A DNA stretch of 64,000 nucleotides from Pectinophora gossypiella (taxonomy: Eukaryota > Arthropoda > Insecta > Lepidoptera > Gelechiidae). The DNA lies in the NCBI RefSeq assembly GCF_024362695.1, contig NC_065426.1, forward strand, positions 8,462,236 to 8,526,235. The letters are read 5' to 3'. Both the position numbers and the translations under genes were made by a program. How positions within the stretch are numbered: the stretch's first letter is position 1; each line of letters opens with the position of its first letter. The notes under the pieces are model-generated. The model did no database searches and was not told the origin of the DNA. It was given only the letters and a program-made list of their open reading frames with translations. This document shows, in pieces, positions 1-9,795 of the stretch.

Positions 1-87
1 CGACTTTACTAACTTTAGAGGTATTAAACAATGCCTTTAGTTGGGCTCAAATCCTGGAAATAACGTCATATTAATCAATCATTCTTC

Positions 88-203
88 ACATACATAAATA
101 CATAAACTCACGTCTATTACCCACCGGGGTGAGCAGAGACTATGGCATTTTATTTGCTTTGATCCTGACACACTTCTCTTGCTTTCTACACATTCACTAA
201 TCG
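88..203 (-). repeat. LINE-V 3' end fragment
   Basis: Shares the CCTGACACACTTCTCTTGC and CACCGGGGT.AGCAGAGACTATGG segments with copies near 4440, 33150, 43640 and 51600. The reverse strand would read like the RT C-terminal tail VCQDRSK. Confidence 0.6.
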
Positions 204-330
204 ATAAAATCAGTCATCATTCATCAATTAGTAATTCTTTATTGCACATATAACATATAGTATATTAACAGTCGGAGAAAATAAGCACATTAGGCGGTCT
301 TATTGTTAAACAGAAATTATCATATTATCA

Positions 331-548
331 ATATCTATGATCCAAACATTAGTTCAAAGTCATAAAGTCGAATTTAGCGGTTTAGAGCCCGTTTCGAACC
401 AGGGACACTGTGATGTAAGTCACGCGTCCTACAAACAGGGCTATTACAAATCGAATTCAAAAAAATCATAGCTTTAAGCCTATGCTGGGATTTGAACCTG
501 CGATCTCAAATTGAGAGTCAAGCGTTCTTCCAACTGGGCTACCACGGT
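331..548 (-). repeat. SINE-B head remains with a second tRNA-like segment
   Basis: 483-548 is the reversed SINE-B head (GATTTGAACCTGCGATCTC, CCAACTGGGCTACCACGG). 385-450 contains another reversed tRNA-like piece with box B GTTTCGAACC. The two may be separate insertions. Confidence 0.55.
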
Positions 549-1020
549 TACATCATAGAATAAGGAATAATACTACGTATAGAACGACAACTCTCCGCGC
601 CCCACCGGTAGCTGAGCTGGGTTTACCTCACCCCCTCGGTCTTACTTTAGTCTTTAATCGTATGGGCGTCAGACGTCACACACACAGATGCGCGTGTACG
701 ATAACGTCAATGTGTAGTGTCTGTGTAAATTGACGTTTCTTGTGTGAAGTGTGAGTCCCGCTAAGTCCCGCTAATTTATCTCAATGTCCCGCTTTTAGAC
801 AGATCGATCATGACGACTCTACTTATTACGTCATTCATGACACATTTGCTAAATTGAATGCGTTGTAACAGCATGTGTTGTATGTAAGTGATTGCTTCAC
901 AACCCTCAACCCTCTCTGATTATGTAAGCTGAGTGGTTATGCGTGTAAGAGGAATGTTATGAATACTTCTTGTTTTAATACTTTAAGTTTTTTCATGTTG
1001 AATTATGGTGCAATTCAATA

Positions 1021-1362
1021 GCCTCCGTGGTCTAGTGGTTAGAGCATTAGGCTCACGGTCTGGAGGTCCGGGTTCGATTCCCGATGGGGACATTGTCGAA
1101 ATCACTTTGTGAGACTGTCCTTTGTTTGGTAAGGACTTTTCAGGCTTGAATCACCTGATTGTCCGAAAAAGTAAGATGATTGCGTGCTTCGGAGGGCACG
1201 TAAAGCCGTTGGTCCCGGCTATTAGCCGTAAAAAACACCTCCACCAACCCGCAGTGGAGCAGCGTGGTGGAGTATGCTCCATACCCCCTTCGGTTGATTG
1301 AGGGGAGGCCTGTGCCCAGCAGTGGGACGTATATAGGCTGTTTGTGTTATGTTTTGTTATAA
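1021..1362 (+). repeat. SINE-A, full-length copy
   Basis: tRNA-like head with box A TGGTCTAGTGGTTAGAGC and box B GGTTCGATTCC, a body with GCTTCGGAGGGCACG and the tail GCCCAGCAGTGGGACGTATA. The acceptor-stem ends do not pair as in a tRNA, so this is a SINE and not a tRNA gene. Confidence 0.8.
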
Positions 1363-1630
1363 TAAGAACAACAAAAATATAAATAAGACAAAGTTGTACC
1401 AATGGCTAAATGACAAAGTACATTATAATGATAATGAATTTATCCAATGATTATTTACTATTTTTATTTTATTTTTTATTTTACATATCTATTCTGGCGA
1501 AACATGCTGTACCTAAATGTAATATCGTTTCCTGTAAGTAAATAAATGATTGATTAATTGATTGAACAACTAGAAACTCAAATGTAGGCGGCAGCACTGT
1601 TGAGTGTTCCCAAATTTTGACAAAGTTCCA

Positions 1631-2012
1631 TAATGGCCTCGATTCCTGCAGACACCTCCTAATTTTACTTTAAGTTATACCTGTCATTTTCTTATCCGCC
1701 GAAAAGGAAAGGGACGGATGATTGACAGCTCTTAATTTTAGGAAGAATGAGTAAATGAATGAATAACCCGGGCGAATCAAAAAGGTATGTCGCTGGTATG
1801 CAAACCGTTTGACGTGTGCTGTCAACTTAATTCTGTCGGGTTATTGACCAATGTAAAATTTTTAGACGGATGTTTTAGATTTGTGCTTAAAATTGACGTG
1901 TGTTCCATAAATTTTATGCTTGTCGATTACTCATCCCTTTCCTTTTCGGCGGATAAGAAAATGACAGATATAACTTAAAATAAAATTAGATGGTGTTTAC
2001 AGGAATTAGCAC
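1631..2012. mobile_element. MITE-i, full copy with long inverted ends
   Basis: The left end (GGCCTCGATTCCTGCAGACA ... TCTTATCCGCCGAAAAGGAA) is the imperfect reverse complement of the right end (TTCCTTTTCGGCGGATAAGA ... TGTTTACAGGAATTAGCACC) over about 80 bases. A second full copy lies at 33617-34000 in inverted orientation. Confidence 0.75.
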
Positions 2013-2129
2013 CACTGTCTAGTTAAAATCCGTAAAAAAATGCTGTAAAATGTGGAGCAACGTAGAGTGTAATATCTCGAAAAGCAGACAGTTGGCAAAA
2101 TTTGAAACAGTCAGTTGTAAAAAATGGAA

Positions 2130-2305
2130 CAAAGAGTAATTAATTTATCATGTGCAGTTTCACTAGCACAGTTGGCTCGACCATTATAGACAGCGATAGG
2201 CTCACCATCTTTCACGTTGACCTAACGTAAAGCTCGGTGAGGTGTGAATGTACCTCTGGCTACCCCATAGGTATATAGCCGTGAGCTTATATTATTTAAC
2301 TGCTA
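2130..2305 (+). repeat. SINE-D tail fragment
   Basis: Carries GTTGGCTCGACCATTATAGA and AAAGCTCGGTGAGGTGTGA, shared with 24975, 31265, 32930 and 51630. Confidence 0.65.
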
Positions 2306-2426
2306 ATTTTCAAAAATTCAAAAATATTTATTTTTCAAAATTGGCTTACAAAGTTAGCGCTTTTTGAACGTCAAACATAATTAAATTACATATTATGTTT
2401 TTATTACATACATATTTTGTCCGCAG

Positions 2427-2628
2427 ACTCGAAGATCTCGACGCCACGCTTCTCAGGCTCGTCGTGGCTCGCGCTGCACGCATTGCGCGGCGCGTACAAA
2501 CGCGTGCGGCTGCGCCTGCGCGTGAGACCGGAGCGCGCGCGCGGCGTATTACTGCTGACAGGCGAACATGACGACTTGTCAGGCGATTACTTAGCGCTGT
2601 TACTGAGGAATGGACATGTTGAATTGAG
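2427..2628 (+). CDS. Exon 1 seen: N-terminal part of a laminin G domain (pikachurin/agrin-type protein)
   Basis: Coding exon of 202 bases between a CAG acceptor (2424-2426) and a GT donor at 2629. It enters in phase 1 (its first two bases finish a codon) and leaves after two bases of an Arg codon. It encodes about 66 residues that open a LamG domain: FSGSSWLAL, the strand-rich RVRLRLRVRPERARGVLLL, then DYLALLLRNGHVELR. The pattern 'GVLLL..G....DYLAL.L.NGHVE.R' is the family hallmark. The exon is very GC-rich (many CG dinucleotides) against an AT-rich surround. The donor reads GAG/GTTCGT, weaker than the other three. The upstream coding exon is outside the window, or not recognisable in 1-2426. 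LamG domains of this class bind cell-surface glycans or dystroglycan; that role is inferred from the family. Confidence 0.88.
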
Positions 2629-2677
2629 GTTCGTTGGGTTTTTAACGATCAAATATTTAGATGTAAGAAAGTTATAG

Positions 2678-2746
2678 TTTGCACTGCATGCAGTGCGCGG
2701 CATGCGTATTAATGCGTGCACCTATGACCGACCCGAGCGCGCTCTT
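2678..2746 (+). pseudogene. Possible decayed partial copy of exon 1
   Basis: GCACTGCATGCAGTGCGCGG (2681-2700) resembles GCGCTGCACGCATTGCGCGG in exon 1 (2471-2490), and the following GCGTATTAATGCGTGC resembles GCGTACAAACGCGTGC. About 31 of 37 bases match with a two-base insertion; most differences are transitions. It is GC-rich, so chance similarity is not excluded. Confidence 0.4.
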
Positions 2747-2751
2747 GACTT

Positions 2752-2862
2752 ATTGACTTATTGAGTGACTCATTGTAGATTTGCCGCGTATGATATTAAC
2801 TACTTAACCGGACACATGAGTAGCGCTGAGGGATCTCAAAGGGTCACAATCTTTTGACATGA
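2752..2862 (-). repeat. LINE-A 3' end, degraded
   Basis: Reversed 3' end (TGACTCATTGTAGATTTGCC, TTAACTACTTAACCGGACA). Confidence 0.55.
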
Positions 2863-2930
2863 ACGCTGCTATAAATCGCCATAATGTTTGAAATAATCGC
2901 TCGACGCCCCACGCGCACCAATAGGCTAGT

Positions 2931-3268
2931 TTCCAACTAGTCAAGTCGGTTACTTTTTACTTAACGTTAAAACACAAAACTATGGAAATTGTATGAAAAA
3001 GCACACTTTAGTGACATCATGCAAAAACGTGATAAAATGTCAGACGTTTTTCTTGATAAAATTCATAAATAAGTTAAGTAGAAAAATGAGAATGATTTAG
3101 ATTAGTTCTAGATCTGTCTTTATTTCTAATCTAATCTAGCCTACTAGATCCCACTGCTGGGCAAAGGCCTCCCATTCCTCTTTCCATTTTTTGCGGTCCT
3201 GTGCGTATGTCTTTATTTAGTAATCAGAATTTCATAATTTATCTTGAACCTATTACACGACCCAATTC
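2931..3268 (+). mobile_element. MITE-e copy interrupted by another insertion
   Basis: TTTCCAACTAGTCAA at the left and CATAATTTATCTTGAACC at the right match copies at 7593, 27870 and 54578. An 84-base insert splits it at 3126. Confidence 0.7.
3126..3209 (-). mobile_element. Short retroposon 3' end nested in MITE-e
   Basis: Flanked by a 9-base target duplication TCTTTATTT (3117-3125 and 3210-3218). Contains CCCACTGCTGGGCAAAGGCC, the reverse of the segment at 50500-50550 (GCCCAGCAGTGGGA, GGCTAGATTAGATTAGAT). Confidence 0.75.
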
Positions 3269-3506
3269 TCTATAAATATGGCCTAATTCGTAACTCCCAA
3301 GCCGTCTCACAACTTAATCCTTTAAATACAGTATAAAGTTAACAAGTGTCCAATTAGAACGACGAGCAATAAAAACGAGATCACGACTTAGCAAAGTGAT
3401 TACCATTTTTAGAGCTTTTCTGAAGCCTTCGCTAAGTTCATTAAACTGCCATCAGGGCAAGCACTGAGACACTTTTCATACAATTTTGTATACTTAGTTA
3501 AGTATT

Positions 3507-4005
3507 CTTACTATTCAGGGTGTAAGTGACACCGTAACGAATACTGAGGGGTATGGTTCAGACCATGATTCTGAGTTTCAGAAATTATGCAATACAAACT
3601 GGATTTAAAAAAAAAGGAAGGAAAACATGAAACAGTAGGACTAGGGCCCTGTGCTGGGAGGTTTTCTGGCCACGTCTTTCCCTCAGCGTTACAGATTCCG
3701 ATGTGGTAGTAGTTTTACAGCTAGTTACATAATATTTTTTTGTAATTTAATTTTTTTGACGTTCAAAAAGCGCTAACTTTGTAAGCCAATTTTGAAAATA
3801 AATATTTTTTGAATTTATAATTTGAATTTTGAGTTGATATCAAGTGGAATTTCCTGTCGGAAAATTCATGATATTTTTGAGTAATTTTTAATTATTTTCG
3901 GACGGAAAAAAAAATCCAAAAAATTCCACTTGATATCAACTCAGAATTATAGTCTGAATCATCTCTCAAAGTTTTCGTTACGATGTCACTAACACCCTGT
4001 ATATA
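3507..4005. mobile_element. MITE-c hairpin element split by a LINE tail
   Basis: Begins CAGGGTGTAAGTGACACCGT and ends ACGATGTCACTAACACCCTG, with long inverted arms containing TTCCACTTGATATCAACTCA. About 3590-3830 is a foreign insert ending in TTTGAATTTT, flanked by TGAGTT repeats. Confidence 0.75.
3590..3830 (+). repeat. LINE 3' end nested in MITE-c
   Basis: Contains AGGGCCCTGTGCTGGGAGGT and TTTTGACGTTCAAAAAGCGC, then an A/T tail. The latter segment occurs reversed at 2340-2385, and the GGGCCCT part resembles 46545-46570. Confidence 0.55.
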
Positions 4006-4141
4006 CATTTTTAACTCATGCCCGTATTTATAACAGAGCAAAAAATCTATAAGTGTCAATAAAAACTACTTAAACAAAATCTTTTAGTTGACATAAGTGT
4101 ACGACTTACCCGAAATCTTCTTAGTTCCTGTAATATCCTGA

Positions 4142-4230
4142 TCCAACTAGGGATCATAAAGTGATTTTTGTGATATGTCCCCACCGGCATTCGAACCCGA
4201 GACCTTCAACCTCAACCACTGGCACGGGCA
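4142..4230 (-). repeat. SINE-C head fragment
   Basis: Reversed head: ACTAGGGATCATAAAGTGAT, CCCCACCGGCATTCGAACCC. Confidence 0.6.
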
Positions 4231-4436
4231 TCAGATTATATCGTTGCTTTATAGTAAAAACCACGCTGCGCTTTTTAGAAAATTCACGTTCGGTTGTGAG
4301 TTTGGTGAACAAAACCTCACAATAGACACGTTAATTTCAATTCAGGTAAAAAATTGTGTTCTCAATTTCGACCCGGATTTAAATTAATTGAAATACATCG
4401 ATGTTTTGTTGAAGAAAATCATATCAAAATGTACAT

Positions 4437-4870
4437 ACATACATAACCTCACGCCTATTTCCCACCGGGGTAAGCTAGACTATGGAATTCAATTTGCTTC
4501 GATCCTGACACACTTACAATACAATACAATACAATACAAAGACTCTTTATTGCACTTGAATCACATTAAAAATACATACACTTCTCTTGCTTCCTCCACA
4601 TTCATCAATCGTTTCATACACACACGCCAGTTTAGAGTAGATCGTGTTGAACCTTTTTAAGGATACTCGAATTTGGTGAATGTACGTCCTTCTAGGTCTT
4701 CCTCTGCCAGCCCTACCACTAACCTTCGCTTCGATGTAATTTTTTTAAAACCGCTTAATACCTGGTCTTCACTATAAGGCGACGGATGTGAGGAACACTG
4801 TTCCACTGCTAGTTGGTGACGACGAGCAAAACGGATCATTTGTCACAATCACAATTTCAAGTATATATAC
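4437..4870 (-). pseudogene. LINE-V reverse-transcriptase C-terminal fragment
   Basis: On the minus strand 4657-4839 reads ...GLAEEDLEGRTFTKFE, and 4440-4650 corresponds to the end of the ORF with the REVCQDRSK-type tail seen at 33200 and 51590. It is a broken end of an endonuclease/RT-type LINE; no catalytic motif is present. Confidence 0.6.
4516..4577 (-). mobile_element. Retroposon tail nested in LINE-V
   Basis: ACAAT/ACAATAC repeats followed by CTTTATTGCAC, flanked by the target duplication ACACTT (4510-4515 and 4578-4583). Confidence 0.65.
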
Positions 4871-5227
4871 TTCCCGGCTGCCCTTTCTGCAAATAAAATT
4901 CTGGTCCGGAACTTTCTACAAAAAAAAAACCCTAGCTACGGCTCTTTACGCGAAATGCTTTTTCTCCGTAAAAAACAAAGACAATTACCCCGTGACACTG
5001 GGGTGACGATAAAAAAAAGAAACGGCCATTTTGTGAGATTAAAAACAATAAACAATGCCATCTACCGTGCAGTAGCGCATTTACCAGCATTATACGGATT
5101 TTAGGGTTAATATGGTTATTCATTAGGAGTTTCAAAAGGGTTAACAGATTATTTGTTATTTTTAAAGATTCACGCACATTTCATATTGTGATAATAGACT
5201 GCTAGACGGGTTTATGCGTCTATTTCA

Positions 5228-5292
5228 CAACATAACATAAACAGCCTTTATGCGTCCCACTGCTGGACACAGGCCTCCCCTCAATCAAGCGG
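5228..5292 (-). repeat. SINE-A 3' end
   Basis: CCCACTGCTGGACACAGGCC and CTCCCCTCAATCAAGCGGAA, reversed tail. Confidence 0.65.
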
Positions 5293-5912
5293 AAGGGGAA
5301 TATAATAGCTACCTTTAGAGACTTTGTTGTTTTGGGGAACGAAAATACAAATAAACAGATAGATACATAGATAACAGCGACAATAAACACAAATAGATAG
5401 ATATAATAACATAAGAAACGAAAAACGAAAGAAGATGGACAGAACCCAAAACAACAAAGCCATCAACAGTGACGGCTGCCCTCAAGCCGGCCGACGGTCG
5501 AGCTCTTCCGCCTCTACTAGCTCGCGAGGATACGGCTTCCAGTCAATGGTATAACTCGTGCAGCTCATCGTCTTATAAGGGTTGTCCTCACCTACCGTAC
5601 CTTGAACGTGTGTCGTAAATAGTGCAAGTTTTTGTTTGCTAGCCGCATCTGTTGTTTACTGTTAATACGATATTTAGATTATCAATATTTCACTAAAGCG
5701 AAAGCTTTGTATAAAATAGTTAACTGTGCTTTAAGAAGAATAGCTTAAGTAAATGATTTGTTTATGTACACACACTCATTTGTACTGAGTCTTTCATCGG
5801 GGGTGGCATTATCAGTCCCTGATAAAACCCTCTGTAATAAGAAAAAGATTTAAAAAAATGTATTTCACTGTTGCGCTATCATATATGTGCTGATTGCTCC
5901 ATCATGTACCAG

Positions 5913-6057
5913 GTTCGACTGTGGTAGCGGCGCGGGCGTCCTACGGTCTCCGGAGCCAGTCAGACTTGGCCACTGGAACACCATCTCTGTGTACCGCCAC
6001 CGTTGGGATGCCTGGCTACGGCTGAATAACGGGAAGCGGGTCCGAGGGCGGTCTAAG
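5913..6057 (+). CDS. Exon 2 seen: middle of the laminin G domain
   Basis: Exon of 145 bases after the acceptor ending TACCAG (5907-5912) and before the strong donor AAG/GTAAGC. Its first base completes the Arg codon begun in the previous exon, and it ends on a codon boundary. It adds 48 residues containing FDCGSGAGVLRS, EPVRLGHWNTISV and LRLNNGKRV. The motif GHVE(L)RFDCGSG.GVLRS that forms across the splice is very close to the matching stretch of vertebrate pikachurin (EGFLAM) and similar to agrin and perlecan; this is the main basis for the family call. Phase agreement with both neighbours and the uninterrupted domain leave no need for another exon in the 3.3 kb intron between them. Confidence 0.9.
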
Positions 6058-6091
6058 GTAAGCAGATTTACATACATACATCATCATCTCC

Positions 6092-6393
6092 CTAGCATTA
6101 TCCCGTTTCTCACAGGGTCCGCTTACCTAACCTGCAGATTTGACAGGTCCGGTTTTTTACAGAAGCTACTGCCAACCCGCGAAGGGAAAACCAGCCCAAT
6201 ACATGTTAGGTCACATAACTCTGATAATGCATTTCTCGTGAATGTGGGTTTCCTTCACCGCTGAGCACGTGATAATAATTGATTATCGAAACGTGAATTC
6301 GAAAACAAATTCGACAATCATTGGTTTAAGTCTCTGCTCTATTCGAACCTGCGACCTCAAAGTGAGAGGCAAGCGTTCTACCGACTGGGCTCG
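6092..6393 (-). repeat. SINE-B, near full-length
   Basis: Reversed order: ATTATCCCGTTTCTCACAGG, body with GAATTCG and ATGCATTTCTCG, head CAAGCGTTCTACCGACTGGG. It sits 35 bases inside intron 2, directly after the exon 2 donor. Confidence 0.75.
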
Positions 6394-6455
6394 GCATACA
6401 TACATACATTATTTTTATTATTACTGAACGATTTGACTGCGTTTGACCACGTCGC

Positions 6456-6515
6456 GACGGATATCAACTCAGTATCATGGCCTCGTTACGATGTCACTAA
6501 CACCCTGTATATACC
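6456..6515. mobile_element. MITE-c right-end remnant
   Basis: GATATCAACTCAGTATCATG and ACGATGTCACTAACACCCTG, one arm only. Confidence 0.6.
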
Positions 6516-6546
6516 ACATGTATGACACAAGCAAATTCGGAACTTA

Positions 6547-6868
6547 TTCAGGACCCCTCGCTGAGGGTTGCTTGACTCCAAACGAAAAATCTGGACCCGA
6601 CTGAACCGGTGTAGGACCAACCATGGAAATTCAAACCATCACCTACATAAATGGGGCTTAAAGGAGTCGCCATACTGTGAATGTGGTCACCCGGATCAAA
6701 CCATATCTCACATAGTGAACGAGTGCCCTCTACACCGGTTCCCAGGTGGCATGGCCGAGCTGCATTGTGTGACGGATGCGGCAGGGAATTGGTTAGGGGA
6801 GCTTAAGCTGGATATATGATCCACGCAGGATATTTTATTTTTGTCTGCCATAGTAATAATAATAATGA
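6547..6868 (+). pseudogene. LINE ORF2 C-terminal fragment with short-repeat tail
   Basis: The reading frame to the stop at 6820-6822 contains WTRLNRCRTNHGN, HKWGLKESPYCECGHPDQT and HIVNECPLHR. The CxCG...QT..HI...CP pattern is the zinc-knuckle-like C-terminus of jockey-type LINE polymerases. A short 3' sequence ending in TAATAATAATAA follows. The copy is truncated at its 5' side. Confidence 0.75.
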
Positions 6869-7336
6869 CACAAGCGAGCCCACCACCAAAAATACTTACC
6901 ATATCATCACACGTTTCGCTCTCCACGGAGCATTGTCAGGACTTGACCTCTCGGAGTCCGCCCCACCGACCTTTTAAACGTAAAACCAATTTAGTAATGT
7001 CTGCATCAAATCAGGATAATTTGAAAGTTTTAATTGTCTTCGAGTTTCGTGGTTAAAAGTTGCTAGATGTTGAAAAGTTATCTTTTTGGCATTGTCATTT
7101 ATTTAAGCTTAGCAATAGGTACTTATGAAAGTAATTAAGCGGCTTGGGATGTCGCTAAAAAAACAGAAGGAAAGCTAGAAGAAAAGAGAGGAGAAACCCA
7201 AGCAGAGATGCCAGTCATTTTATCGATTTTGACGATATTATAATTATGTCGATTTGTCGATTGGTGCTAACATGTAAACCCAAATAAGTCAATATGTCGT
7301 TCTGGCAAAATACGAACAAAATCACTTGGCACGCAT

Positions 7337-7432
7337 GTTTGGGTCGGGTGAGAACCCTCAGCGCTCCCCATTTGTCCGGCCAAGTAGTTAATGCCATCTG
7401 CGGCGAATCTACAATAAGTCACGCCAAAAAAA
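7337..7432 (+). repeat. LINE-A 3' end
   Basis: GTGAGAACCCTCAGCGCTCC to AATAAGTCACGCCAAAAAAA, truncated insertion with A tail. Confidence 0.75.
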
Positions 7433-7592
7433 CAAAGCATGTTAGGGAAAAAACAAACTTATCGATTTCGACAAAATGTATTGAATCGATCGATAATTTT
7501 ATCAGGTTGCGCATGGTATCCCTGTAGGTGGGTTTAGGCGAATGAAAACGAATGATACAAAAATACGTCTCTAGCATAGAAGCAAGCCTATT

Positions 7593-8000
7593 AGGCTAAT
7601 TTCCAACTAGTCAAATTCAGTTACTTTTTACTAAACGTCAAAACACGAAATTACTATGGAATTTGTATGAAAAAGCACACTGTTACATCATAGAGGTAGA
7701 AAAGCGTGATAAAATGTCCGACTTATCATTACGTTTCTCTTGATTAAAATTCATAATTAAAAATAGTAAAAGAAAATGTTTTTCGTTAGTTTTAGATCTG
7801 CCTTTATTTAGTAATCAGAATTTTATTATTTATCTTGAACTTAGTACGGTCACGAGCATTAATATATATACACTTTGGTACCATATCACATTAACTTTCT
7901 TGACAAGTTTAACTGTAAGCCTCACTAAATGTCAAATATGTTAGTGCGACAGAGTCCTAAAGTGGGAACATTTTATTGCTCTTGACTGTACACGATCCAG
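7593..8000 (+). mobile_element. MITE-e copy carrying MITE-d
   Basis: Left TTTCCAACTAGTCAAATTCA, then the usual body; near its right end (CTTGAACTTAGTAC) it is split by MITE-d and resumes ACACGATCC. Confidence 0.7.
7845..7991 (+). mobile_element. MITE-d nested in MITE-e
   Basis: Ends TACGGTCACGAGCATTAATA and TTGACTGTAC are imperfect inverted repeats. The intact MITE-e site (compare GATCGTGTACTAGGTTC at 54582) shows insertion at a TA/TAC, consistent with Tc1/mariner-type integration. Confidence 0.7.
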
Positions 8001-8317
8001 TTATGAATAAACTTAAACACCTAACGTCCGCTACGCCGATATTACACAGAATCTTTCTTTAAAAAAACCCAGGTTATTTCATAAAAGCTTTTTTACTCTT
8101 CCTTTGAACAAGAAAAGAAAATATAATTGAGTGAGATTAATTAATACACACTCCTTACTCCTTTAGATGTAGCCCAGACCAAGATTTTAATTAAACTCTA
8201 GAACTGGATTTAATTAAAAATACATTAGTTATGCTTTTATAGTGTTCTTTCGAACAGTTTAAAATTCAAAAGGTTTACTGTGTTCGTCAGAAGCAATAAA
8301 GGATACGAATACATTTA

Positions 8318-8482
8318 ATCCACTTTTTTGACGTGAGTTGTATTAGCATCAAATACTTGGCCGGACAAATGAGGAGCGTTGAGGGCTCTCACCCGGTACA
8401 AAATTTAAGATAAGGCCTGAGGGTGCCCGGAGGAGCGCGAACCTCGGCTCAGGGCATCGTCTGAGAGGATTATATCCCGTAA
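8318..8482 (-). repeat. LINE-A 3' end
   Basis: Starts with the reversed tail TTTTTTGACGTGAGTTG and includes GGCCGGACAAATGAGGAGCG. Confidence 0.7.
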
Positions 8483-8507
8483 GATTTAGTCGACTCTATC
8501 ATTTATT

Positions 8508-8800
8508 AACCCGTAGTGGAGCAGCGTGGTGGAATATGCTCCATACCCCTCCGGTTGATTGAGGGGAGGGCTGTGCCCAGCAGTGGGACGTATATAGGCT
8601 GTTTATGTTTATGTTTTTAGTTTTGTGCAATAAAGTATATTTGATTTGAATTGATTTATGTATGTATCTAACACAAACAAAGTGTAACTAACTTTGAATC
8701 GTCAATTTTTTTTGTTGATACATACATAACTATACAAAATACATACACAACTGAACAAACACCTACTGAATAAAGATATTTTTTTGAATTTATTAATATC
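8508..8800 (+). repeat. SINE-A tail followed by LINE-type 3' tails
   Basis: 8508-8612 is the SINE-A 3' half (GTGGAGCAGCGTGGTGGAAT ... GTGGGACGTATATAGGCTGT). 8615-8660 has GTGCAATAAAGTATATTTGA; 8680-8790 shares TTTGAATCGTCAATTTTT and CTACTGAATAAAGATATTTT with 46385-46460. Confidence 0.65.
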
Positions 8801-9234
8801 ATTTTTTATAAAGGGAAAATACATCAAGAAGAAAAAATACAAACATAAATGACATAATTACATTTTTAAATGAATTGCTTCAATATGGCCTTTTTAACTA
8901 CGCTTTTTAACCCCCAAGAGCGTGACTCTTCAATTAGTGATGATGATTCACTTGTCCAACATTATTATTTCGCTAACAGCAATATTAAACATCTTCCAAT
9001 TTCTTCTTTCATCATTAAAGTACCTAACCTTTTATAATACGTGCCTGTTATTATAACGTAACTTTGTATCACTTGAGTAGTATTCCACCTGATTTGTTAT
9101 TCACTGTAACAGTCAGTGCTTATGCAAACGAAACCGAAAGGCAAGCAAATAGTCTACCTTTTTGTTGATTCCCGAAAACTAACCAGGGACAAACTGTATG
9201 CAGCTCTGGGGCCCCCAAAGATTGTGCATATACA

Positions 9235-9596
9235 TGTAGGGTATGAGTGTGTGTAGGTGTTTGAGGTGTAAGAGAGTAAGGTGATGGTAAGATAAAGGAG
9301 AAGGAATGAGACGGAATTGAAAGACAGAGAAACAGGATATGCGAGGAACAGATGTACGAGAAGGAGGGATACGGATACGAGCGAAGACGGAAGGAACTGA
9401 ATATAGCGGAAGAGTGAGAGGTAAGGAGTGAAAGGGACGGGAGATTAGGAAAGATGGCGGAAGTGTGTGCGCGTGGTACTAGAAATGGTTTTTTCTAAAT
9501 TACTCAAAAGTAATATTTAAGTGCATTTGTTGTAAAACTTTAAAAAAATAAACAGTGGGAATTGGGCTTGGATGTTTTTCTCCGCTCCCTCCCACA
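9235..9596 (+). mobile_element. Candidate solo LTR (362 bp)
   Basis: Begins TGTAGGG and ends CCCTCCCACA (TG...CA), flanked by a 4-base duplication TACA (9231-9234, 9597-9600). It contains an AATAAA at 9546-9551 and a 200-base purine-rich stretch. No internal retroviral-type genes adjoin. The strand follows the AATAAA. A four-base duplication can arise by chance. Confidence 0.45.
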
Positions 9597-9699
9597 TACA
9601 TATAATAATAAAAAGCTCAGGTGAAGCTTAAAAAATTCCTGGTATGAAATGTGTTCCTCTAGTTATTAAATAAATTGTAATGTTCACCTACATTGATTT

Positions 9700-9795
9700 A
9701 AAAGATGTGTCATTTCTTTTCCTCAGCCATAACGACTTGCGAAATGACGTGACAATTCAAAAATGTTAAATTGACCTTCAACAAGTTTACCTATG
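9700..9795. repeat. Dispersed repeat also at 26490-26620
   Basis: TTTTCCTCAGCCATAACGAC, CTTGCGAAATGACGT and ATGTTAAATTGACCTTC recur near 26510. Confidence 0.55.

Larger units (their letters stand above)
1..2426 (+). other. Intron (or upstream) sequence before exon 1
   Basis: Non-coding sequence ending at the acceptor of exon 1. It holds a LINE-V scrap, SINE-B remains, a full SINE-A, a 380 bp MITE and SINE-D remains, listed separately. 549-1020 shows nothing recognisable except short GACGTCA-like and CACACA runs. 1370-1630 is AT-rich with a LINE-type tail (AATAAATGATTGATT, near 1540). A LINE 3' scrap (minus) matching 3755-3830 lies at about 2310-2390. Confidence 0.75.
2629..5912 (+). other. 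Intron between exons 1 and 2 (3.3 kb)
   Basis: GT-AG intron joining exon ends of matching phase. It is mostly repeats, listed separately. Blocks with nothing recognised: 3270-3506, 4006-4140, 4872-5224 and 5291-5890, apart from T-rich and A-rich runs. Confidence 0.85.

Noticed and set aside
1021..1092. tRNA gene
   Set aside because: Boxes A and B are present but the acceptor stem does not pair, and SINE body and tail follow directly. The same applies to other SINE heads in the window.
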